From the NCBI GenBank assembly GCA_024276515.1, contig JAJRXB010000274.1, positions 1 to 37,959 of the forward strand: 37,959 nt of DNA. The letters run 5' to 3'. Origin of the DNA: Chloroflexota bacterium (GTDB lineage: Bacteria; Chloroflexota; Anaerolineae; 4572-78; NAK82). Below are positions 31,894 to 37,959 of this stretch, piece by piece. Every line of letters starts with the position of its first letter. The stretch's first letter is position 1. The position numbers were made by a program, and so were the translations under genes. The notes below the pieces were generated by a model, which was given only the letters and a program-made list of their open reading frames with translations, had not been told where the DNA came from and searched no databases.

Positions 31894-33167
31894 CGCGTGT
31901 ATTCCTCCGTTACAGACTTTCGAGTGACCGCCACTGGCTCATAACACCACTCAGCTGCAGGAATGAAAATCCCCCCCCATGTGGGGTCCACATTCTCTTT
32001 TGGGGGATCGAGGATGAGAAACGAACTTACACGCTCGTAGAGAAAAGGGGCGGCGGTTTCGTCTGCAATCGCAAATTCCAGAAAGTAAGTTCCCGCGTTC
32101 AACTGCATATCTCTGATTGTCACCCGTAGCAAACAGACGTCTACCAGATAAGCAACATTCAGACTACTAGATCTGACAACGCAGCATCTAAGGCCATCCG
32201 ATCGAACGACAATGATGCTGAAAAGCGGTCTCTCAACTCGCTCATTTGCTCTTAGTTCAATCTCGACTGTTAGATCTTCTCCAAACGAAAACCGACTTGT
32301 CGGACGGCCATCCTGCGCAACAAGGCGAACACTGCACAATTCAACGACTCTGTCTGCAGCGCTTGTAGATTCCTCGACAGCAGCTAAATGCCCGGCCTTG
32401 CTGAACTCGGCTTCGTGTATCCAGTTCTCGTAACTCTGGACCACACTCGTTGCCGGGCCTTTGTACTTGACAGTTCCATCTAACAGGAAGATCGCCTCTT
32501 CACAGATTCCCTGGACAGCATACATATTGTGAGAGACAAAGACGATGGTTGTCCCTCTCTCTCTCAGAGCTCTCATCTTCTTTTGGCATTTGCATCGGAA
32601 AGAAAGGTCACCAACTGAGAGCACCTCGTCTACCAAAAGGATGTCCGGATCGATATGGACTGCCACAGCGAATCCCAATCGCGCATACATCCCACTGGAA
32701 TACCGCTTAACCGGCGTATCAATGAACTTCTCCAGTTCGGCAAAGGCCACGATGCCATCGTAGATGCGATCCACTTCGGCTTCCTTCAATCCCAGAATCG
32801 AGGCGTTCAAATACACATTTTCCCGGCCAGTCAGTTCGGGATGAAAGCCAGCACCGAGCTGGATGAGTGCTCCCACTCGTCCACGCACCCCAATATGCCC
32901 TGAAGTGGGTGTGGTGATGCCGGCCACAAGGGACAGGATCGTCGTCTTGCCGGCGCCATTGGGGCCAATGATACCCAGTGTCTCTCCGGGTCGCACCTCG
33001 AAGCTTACATCACGCAACGCCCATATCTCCTTAGCCGGACTCCCACCCCCCCCGTCGCGCCGAAGCCAGCGCTGGGCGAATCCAGGGAGCAGATAGTTCG
33101 CGTAGGCACGCTGGCTGCCCAAGTAGTAGCGTTTGGATACGTTTTCGAAACGAATGACCGGTTCCAT
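31875..33167 (-). CDS. ABC polysaccharide exporter ATPase (Wzt-type)
   Basis: A 430-residue ATPase. Walker A is at 68-76 (GPNGAGKTT), the signature SSGMYARL at 157-164, Walker B at about 176-187 (ILLVDEVLSVGD) and the switch His in FVSHN near 212. Residues about 280-430 form an extra C-terminal domain (LRANERVERPLFSIIVVRSD, GTYFLEFAIAD), as in Wzt proteins that read the chain end before export. ATG 33167 is preferred: it begins the conserved fold and lies four bases after the permease stop; the longest frame would start inside the permease. With the permease at 33172 it forms a complete glycan exporter. The chain-end substrate is unknown, but the methyltransferase at 25945 is a plausible source of a cap. 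Confidence 0.93.
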   Translation of the reverse strand: MEPVIRFENVSKRYYLGSQRAYANYLLPGFAQRWLRRDGGGGSPAKEIWALRDVSFEVRPGETLGIIGPNGAGKTTILSLVAGITTPTSGHIGVRGRVGALIQLGAGFHPELTGRENVYLNASILGLKEAEVDRIYDGIVAFAELEKFIDTPVKRYSSGMYARLGFAVAVHIDPDILLVDEVLSVGDLSFRCKCQKKMRALRERGTTIVFVSHNMYAVQGICEEAIFLLDGTVKYKGPATSVVQSYENWIHEAEFSKAGHLAAVEESTSAADRVVELCSVRLVAQDGRPTSRFSFGEDLTVEIELRANERVERPLFSIIVVRSDGLRCCVVRSSSLNVAYLVDVCLLRVTIRDMQLNAGTYFLEFAIADETAAPFLYERVSSFLILDPPKENVDPTWGGIFIPAAEWCYEPVAVTRKSVTEEYTRCVNLD

Positions 33168-33171
33168 AGAC

Positions 33172-33990
33172 TCAGATAATGTCAGCCATTGCCATCTCCA
33201 GTTGCTTAAAGTAGGCGTAGGCAATGGCACAGAGTAATAGTGAGATAAACGTGGCCACGCCGAGATAGCCAAAGTCTGGCAACTGGCCTTGGAGTACGAC
33301 CCATCGGTAGGAGTGGATGATGCCGGCCATAGGATTGAGCAAATAGAAGGCTCGCCAGCGTTCCGGAACCATACTCAGCGGGTAGATGACCGGCGTGGCG
33401 TACATCCAGAGTTGCATACCCAACGGGATGGCGAAGGAAATGTCTCGCAGAAACACACTGATGGCCGCTCCCAGCAGGCTGACTCCCAGCGCCAAGACCA
33501 TCTGGATTGCCAGTAACAGAGGTACAAACAGCAGGGTGGCGTGTATCGGGATGTGATACCAGAGTATCAGTCCCACAAAGACCAGCGAGGCAATGGCAAA
33601 GTCGACCAGCCGAGCCAGGATGGCCGACAGCGGGAGGATCTCTCGAGGGAAATAGACCTTGGTCACCAACTGCATATTCTGGATCACACTTGGCACTGCT
33701 CCGGAGATCGAGCTGGCAAACAAGGTCCAGGGCAAAAGTGCCGCGTAAGCAAAGATCGGGTAAGGAATCCCCTCGCTGGGCACGCGCACGAAACTACCAA
33801 AGACGATACTGATGACAATCATCTGGAACGCCGGCTGCACCAGCGCCCAGCCGAAGCCCAGCACTGATTGGCGATAGCGAGCCCGAATCTCGCGACTTGT
33901 CCATCTGAGCAATAGCTCCCGGTAGTGAGCTAACAAACGCAGGTTCTGCCAGAAGGATCGTCGTTGTAGCGTCACCGGTTGGGTTGTCAT
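33172..33990 (-). CDS. ABC-2 type polysaccharide exporter permease (Wzm-type)
   Basis: A 272-residue membrane protein with six segments. After a basic N-terminus comes LLLRWTSREIRARYRQSVLG and FGWALVQPAFQMIVISIVFG, the standard ABC-2 opening. Later come MQLVTKVYFPREILPLSAIL, AISVFLRDISFAIPLGMQLW and MYATPVIYPLSMVPERW, then AFYLLNPMAGIIHSYRWVVL. This is the usual Wzm pattern for lipid-linked polysaccharide export. It is followed after four bases by its ATPase. It moves finished glycan across the membrane. Confidence 0.94.
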   Translation of the reverse strand: MTTQPVTLQRRSFWQNLRLLAHYRELLLRWTSREIRARYRQSVLGFGWALVQPAFQMIVISIVFGSFVRVPSEGIPYPIFAYAALLPWTLFASSISGAVPSVIQNMQLVTKVYFPREILPLSAILARLVDFAIASLVFVGLILWYHIPIHATLLFVPLLLAIQMVLALGVSLLGAAISVFLRDISFAIPLGMQLWMYATPVIYPLSMVPERWRAFYLLNPMAGIIHSYRWVVLQGQLPDFGYLGVATFISLLLCAIAYAYFKQLEMAMADII

Positions 33991-34048
33991 TTCACGCCAT
34001 CCTGATCCTGATCGCGCCAGGCAAGGCAGATCGAAACAAATGCCTTCA

Positions 34049-35476
34049 TTACTTTCTTCTCAGCGCTCCAACCAGCACAACGATCACCACGAGTAGGGCT
34101 GAGGGTGCAATGCCCAACATAATGGTCATGCCTGCCGATATTGCTCTCCCTTCGCTATCGCCAGGCGGGGCAACAACGGTTAGTTGTGGTCGGCCTACAG
34201 TACTTTCAGATTGCATAACTGTTGTGGCAGTTGGCCGTTTGGTTATGGGCGATGGCATAACCTCTGGCTTAGGCATCGGAGTCGGCAAGGGCGGAACGTT
34301 GAGTTGTTTTGACGTATGCCATACGCTTTTGAAGTCAACTTCAAAGATTACATGAAGCCTGTTACCTGATGTCACAGCGATAACCGCCCGTTCAACTGAC
34401 ATTGTTTCAGTTTCCAGATTGCGTATTTCTTCAGTCGCCACGTCCTGATACTCGCTCAAGCGATTGCCATCCCACATAGCATAGAAGACCGGTCCAATCA
34501 CGTAATGTAGTCGCCCAACGGCGTCAACGGCGAAGGAAGGCAGTCCCGAGAAACCGCCGCGGTCGTCAAACCGGTCTGGTGATGACCAGGTTTCGCCCCC
34601 ATCGCTGGACCATTGGTGAAACGTGCCGTCACCCCCGATAGTACTACGCCAGACCAGATGTACTTCATCATCGCCAAGGGCCGCCACACCAATCTGTCCA
34701 TGGCCTGCATCGGCCACCTGCAGCGGCGCTTCCCAGGTTCCCCCTCCATCAAGGGATCGAGCGTAGAAAGCGCCAGTTGGCGGCCAGGCATCCGGCAACT
34801 TGTACTCTGTCCAGACCACATGCAGGCGTCCAGTCCCATCTGTAGCGAGACGCACCCCATTTGGTGCAGTTCCCGGCTCGCTCAATGCCACCCAAATAGG
34901 TTGCGACCAACTTTCGCCGCCATCGGTTGAACGGATTAGTGATACTGTGCCCAGCGAAGACCGATCGGCGTAGGCTACGTAAAGTGTCCCATCAAGTCCT
35001 GCAATGAGGTCTGCTTCCCCCAGAGCAATGGCAAGGATCTGTGGTGTAGACCAGGCCCGGGCCGAGCCCGCCTGATCCAATGGAGCGGATGCATGCCTGA
35101 GGCTATTGTTTCCCCCATGCCACACCAGATGTATGACCTGCTGAGGATCAAGGGTTGCCCGCACAAAAGACGGTGAATAGCCCTGAGGGTCCACCATAAT
35201 GTCAACAGGCTGCGACCACTCAGAGCCATCCCAATAAATATAGTCAATTGAACCAGGAACAGACTCGTCTGGCCGGTGGGGATAGAACAGGTGCAACTGG
35301 CCAGCGGGGTCAGCTACCAGAGCCATAGCGCTGGTAGCTAGTTCGCCCTCAGTCCGAACAATGACCTCAGGTGGCAACCAGGCGGACTCTTCCCCTTGAG
35401 CAACAACCGGGAACATGATCACTATGGATAGAATAGCAACACAGGCCAAGCTGCAGAGAGCGCGCTTTCGAGACAT
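34049..35476 (-). CDS. Secreted Asp-box (BNR) repeat protein with C-terminal membrane anchor
   Basis: A 475-residue exported protein. MSRKRALCSLACVAILSIVI is a signal peptide, so ATG 35476 is chosen; ATG 35515 and TTG 35533 are other possible starts. The middle is a beta-propeller with Asp-box motifs STDGGESWSQP, SLDGGGTWEAP and SSDGGETWSSP. A Thr/Pro-rich linker (about 395-440) leads to a membrane helix near the C-terminus (APSALLVVIVVLVGALRRK), so the propeller stands outside the cell. Asp boxes occur in sialidases and in many non-enzymes, and no sialidase Arg triad or Asp/Tyr/Glu catalytic set can be recognised. A glycan-binding or surface role is more likely than sialidase activity. Confidence 0.8.
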   Translation of the reverse strand: MSRKRALCSLACVAILSIVIMFPVVAQGEESAWLPPEVIVRTEGELATSAMALVADPAGQLHLFYPHRPDESVPGSIDYIYWDGSEWSQPVDIMVDPQGYSPSFVRATLDPQQVIHLVWHGGNNSLRHASAPLDQAGSARAWSTPQILAIALGEADLIAGLDGTLYVAYADRSSLGTVSLIRSTDGGESWSQPIWVALSEPGTAPNGVRLATDGTGRLHVVWTEYKLPDAWPPTGAFYARSLDGGGTWEAPLQVADAGHGQIGVAALGDDEVHLVWRSTIGGDGTFHQWSSDGGETWSSPDRFDDRGGFSGLPSFAVDAVGRLHYVIGPVFYAMWDGNRLSEYQDVATEEIRNLETETMSVERAVIAVTSGNRLHVIFEVDFKSVWHTSKQLNVPPLPTPMPKPEVMPSPITKRPTATTVMQSESTVGRPQLTVVAPPGDSEGRAISAGMTIMLGIAPSALLVVIVVLVGALRRK

Positions 35477-35566
35477 CCAACTACCATCCGATTCGATATG
35501 CTCTAAAACGCCCATTCGCTCGTTTGTACCCAAGTTGAAAGGCTATGGTTTGCAAGATCTCTCGTA

Positions 35567-36880
35567 TCACAATTCAACCTTCAGGTAGTCTATCTGGCTG
35601 TAACCACTCCCCCAGGGATCACCGCGTTCATAGGTACCGAGTCCGCAGGCAGCGGCGTAAACAAGATAGTCATCAGCCATAGCCGGAATTCCTCTCTCTG
35701 CATTCAGGAGATCACACATCACACAGTCTATGGCTACAGGGTCGGTAGAGAACAAAAGGCTGTTGGAGGCACTATTGCCAAAGGTCCTCCAGGGAGAGGG
35801 CTTGCCAATGTTATCCTCCCAGTCGCCAAAGAGGGCGTCACCGACGGTCAGGACGGTTTTGCCGAGAATGTGGGGGTTGCAATAGATGTCCACCATAGGA
35901 TTGTAGCGGGTGCTGCCGTAGTAGGAACCGGAGGACGACCACCAATCGTGGAGGAGGTTAGGGTAGGCGATGGAGCCAAAGTGGTTCTTGAAGGATAGGG
36001 TGACACCGCCCAAATGTCGCTTCATAATGGGCATGTTGATCAGGTAAGCGGCGCCCACCAGAACATCGGTGACCTGGGTAGACATAGGGGCAGGGATGTC
36101 TGGGGGGGTGTGCCAGGTGATGGCGGCGGTCGGATCGGCGCTGGTGTAGCCTGCCATTTCGTTGCAGCCCCGGTGAAAGAAGTAGAGGAAAGGATAGAGT
36201 TTTGACTGATCGAAGAAGCGGACGCCGGGGTAGCGGCAGCCATCCTTGAACCGCTGGGGGATGGCTCGCGCGCTCCAGGGAGGGTCCTTGCCGATGGTGG
36301 CATCGTAGACCCAGATGTCACTGGCATCAAAGTCAGGATAGGCATCGAGCAAGCCGCGGACGACCGCGTTGATGGGGTGGATGAGGGCATCAATAGCCAG
36401 TTCCCAATCGTCCGGGCAATTGGTGCGGGACTTATCACAAGTCCCGTAGGAATTGTTAAAGTTGACCTTGACCGCGATGGCCTTGCCCGGGGCATAGTCA
36501 GGGACAAGGGTCTGCCAGGCATTGGCGAGAGAGGGAGCACCGGTGAGCTCCATCACACCCCGATCCACTATAGCGTCCACTACCTCCTGATTTACAAAGT
36601 CGCCGTAGTAGTCATCTCCGTAATCCCAAAACGTGGCATCGTTGCTGTGCACGTGGACGACTCTGGAACCGGCAGACATAGAGGACGGGATGGCAACAGG
36701 CTCAGGAACAGACGTGGGTCTGGCCCTCTCGCTGGTCCTCCGCCCCCACAACGGCGTGCCCAGCACCTTGCCCAGCCCAATGATGCCCACCGTTGCCGCC
36801 AGCGCTTTCAACAATCCTCGTCGTGAGATTTTCCCGTTCACCCTCGATCTCAATGAGTTTATCTGCCGATCAGGCAACAA
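35567..36880 (-). CDS. Tat-exported DUF362 family protein
   Basis: A 437-residue protein. ISRRGLLKALAATVGIIGLG is a twin-arginine-type signal, so it is folded before export. The rest matches DUF362: AIAVKVNFNNSYG, LVGAAYLINMPIMKRHLGGV, TLSFKNHFGSIAYPN, VGDALFGDWEDN and STDPVAIDCVMCDLL. DUF362 is of unknown function; some members bind Fe-S clusters through a C-terminal ferredoxin part, which is absent here. TTG 36880 has GGAG seven bases upstream; GTG 36841 would begin directly before the Tat motif. It overlaps the deacetylase gene by 11 bases. Exported and probably linked to surface or redox work; function unknown. Confidence 0.85.
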   Translation of the reverse strand: MLPDRQINSLRSRVNGKISRRGLLKALAATVGIIGLGKVLGTPLWGRRTSERARPTSVPEPVAIPSSMSAGSRVVHVHSNDATFWDYGDDYYGDFVNQEVVDAIVDRGVMELTGAPSLANAWQTLVPDYAPGKAIAVKVNFNNSYGTCDKSRTNCPDDWELAIDALIHPINAVVRGLLDAYPDFDASDIWVYDATIGKDPPWSARAIPQRFKDGCRYPGVRFFDQSKLYPFLYFFHRGCNEMAGYTSADPTAAITWHTPPDIPAPMSTQVTDVLVGAAYLINMPIMKRHLGGVTLSFKNHFGSIAYPNLLHDWWSSSGSYYGSTRYNPMVDIYCNPHILGKTVLTVGDALFGDWEDNIGKPSPWRTFGNSASNSLLFSTDPVAIDCVMCDLLNAERGIPAMADDYLVYAAACGLGTYERGDPWGSGYSQIDYLKVEL

Positions 36881-37823
36881 AGAACGACTCCAGACGCCAT
36901 TTGAACATCTCTATATCCCAATCCCGTACCGCGCAGCGCCGCAGCCGAAACAGGTCATTCCCTGGCTCAACACCGCCACGAACAGTCGTGCAGGCCGCAC
37001 GGAATCCTGCAGCCTCGACGATTTCCACCGTCTCATCAGTAAAGTCTCCGGCCTCGCCCCAAGGGTATGAAAAAGTGAGCACCGGACTCCCGATGATCCC
37101 TTCCAGCCTTTGGCGACTCCAAACGATCTCGGCATATTGGGCCTCGGGCGACAAAACGGACAGGACTGGGTGGGTTATGGTATGAGCCCCCAATTCGACC
37201 AGTCTGTCCCCTGTCAGTTGGATCAATTCGGCGACCGACATAGGGCGGTAATCAGGCCGCCCATTTCTTCTCAGGCCAGCCCAACTGGCGAGCTCCGCCA
37301 AGACTTGGTCACGGCCGTCTGCCGCGAGCGGCCGCAGGAGACGGTCAATAGCATAATAGGCAATTTGCCGTTCCTCTGTAGATGTGGTGGGCCATTCATA
37401 CTCTTGACCCTGTACGCACATTTGCAGGCGCTCCGGCAGATGCACGGGCAGCAAGAACACCCGTTCCAATTCGTGCCAAAAGAACTCACATGAGCTATCA
37501 ATGCCCCCACTGGTGACAAACACCGTTGCCGGGACCTGCGCGGACTTGAGCAGGGGATAAGCTTGCGTCAAGTTGTCAATATACCCATCGTCGAAGGTAA
37601 TAGCCACAGCTCGACGCGGGAGAGAGTGCTCCTTTAGAGCATCAACCAGATCGAGAAGGCGCATCGGATGACAAGTCCCCCGAATATATTCCAGGTGTTG
37701 AGCAAAATGATCGGGTGACACGGCCAACCCGTGAGGATCAACGGCCAGGTCTGCAACCCGATGATACATCAGGATGATCCCTCCTGGCTTGAATGCTCTT
37801 CTGATACACCCGAGTCCTCTCAT
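36870..37823 (-). CDS. Polysaccharide deacetylase (NodB-type)
   Basis: A 317-residue enzyme of the carbohydrate esterase 4 fold. FDDG at 77-80 supplies the catalytic base and metal-binding Asp (D78, D79). GAHTITHPVLS has the two metal-binding His (H214, H218). FSYPWGE (251-257) forms the groove wall. It opens GGIILMYHRVAD, a form typical of deacetylases in polysaccharide clusters. No signal peptide is evident. ATG 37823 follows GGGGAG. It likely removes acetyl groups from N-acetylated sugars of the polymer or its lipid-linked precursor. It is the first complete gene at the right edge and overlaps the DUF362 gene. Confidence 0.92.
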   Translation of the reverse strand: MRGLGCIRRAFKPGGIILMYHRVADLAVDPHGLAVSPDHFAQHLEYIRGTCHPMRLLDLVDALKEHSLPRRAVAITFDDGYIDNLTQAYPLLKSAQVPATVFVTSGGIDSSCEFFWHELERVFLLPVHLPERLQMCVQGQEYEWPTTSTEERQIAYYAIDRLLRPLAADGRDQVLAELASWAGLRRNGRPDYRPMSVAELIQLTGDRLVELGAHTITHPVLSVLSPEAQYAEIVWSRQRLEGIIGSPVLTFSYPWGEAGDFTDETVEIVEAAGFRAACTTVRGGVEPGNDLFRLRRCAVRDWDIEMFKWRLESFFVA

Positions 37824-37841
37824 CCACTCCCCTTGCCGCCC

Positions 37842-37959
37842 TCAGAGGCCGTCTGAGTAAATGCCGCGCAAATCCCAATTGGCCAAATCCAGCAGTTGAA
37901 GGTCTGCCAGCACCCAATCGGCCTCCAACATTTCTTGATGAATGGGCCTTACTAAAACA
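37842..37959 (-). CDS. C-terminal end of an unidentified gene, truncated by the window edge
   Basis: An open frame enters from the right edge and ends at TGA 37844-37842; 38 residues are visible (HQEMLEADWVLADLQLLDLA and NWDLRGIYSDGL). It lies 18 bases upstream of the deacetylase start, so it is probably in the same operon. The segment is too short to name a family. Confidence 0.6.
   Translation of the reverse strand, partial: VLVRPIHQEMLEADWVLADLQLLDLANWDLRGIYSDGL

Noticed and set aside
34049-35476. Calling the Asp-box protein a sialidase
   Set aside because: Only Asp boxes and the propeller are visible; the catalytic Arg triad and Tyr/Glu pair of sialidases are not recognisable.

Overview
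The window reads as one long, almost entirely minus-strand cluster, transcribed from right to left. It looks like part of a bacterial cell-surface or exopolysaccharide locus, probably from a Chloroflexota (Anaerolineae-like) genome. That placement is an inference. It rests on a Cys-patterned N-terminal domain, long Thr/Pro-rich linkers of the 'PTPTP' kind, DNRLRE-like and TolB-like secreted proteins, a single-chain Wzz/BY-kinase and many family 4 glycosyltransferases. I saw no rRNA, tRNA or CRISPR array.

Right part (about 30.2-38.0 kb): the end of an unidentified gene, a polysaccharide deacetylase, a Tat-type DUF362 protein, a secreted Asp-box (BNR) protein with a C-terminal anchor, a Wzm/Wzt-type ABC polysaccharide exporter and an alkaline-phosphatase-superfamily enzyme. 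Middle part (about 12.5-30.2 kb): the sugar-assembly genes. These are six GT4 glycosyltransferases, three GT2 glycosyltransferases (two with helical, TPR-like tails), a methyltransferase, an O-antigen ligase/polymerase-like protein, a WcaJ-type initiating sugar-phosphate transferase and a GT39-like membrane glycosyltransferase. Together they could start a glycan on undecaprenyl phosphate, extend it, modify it and export it. No flippase is visible.

Left part (1-12.3 kb): a tyrosine autokinase/chain-length regulator, a TolB-propeller membrane protein, an acyl carrier protein, a decayed acyl-CoA ligase, a stand-alone PqqD protein and two secreted proteins. Last comes the most interesting block: a 53-codon GTG-started peptide gene absent from ordinary gene calls, followed by a PqqD-fused radical SAM/SPASM enzyme, an HPr-kinase-like protein and a C25 (gingipain-type) peptidase. 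This has the layout of a RiPP (ribosomally made, modified peptide) locus with a possible radical modification, phosphorylation and proteolytic maturation step.

The cluster shows clear decay and rearrangement: a 154-bp MITE-like element with a 4-bp duplication, an IS5-like transposase stub fused to a truncated membrane glycosyltransferase, a decayed GT2 paralogue, the acyl-CoA ligase remnant and probably a deleted GT4. Imperfect 7-bp and 8-bp tandem repeats occur between genes, at gene ends and inside genes.
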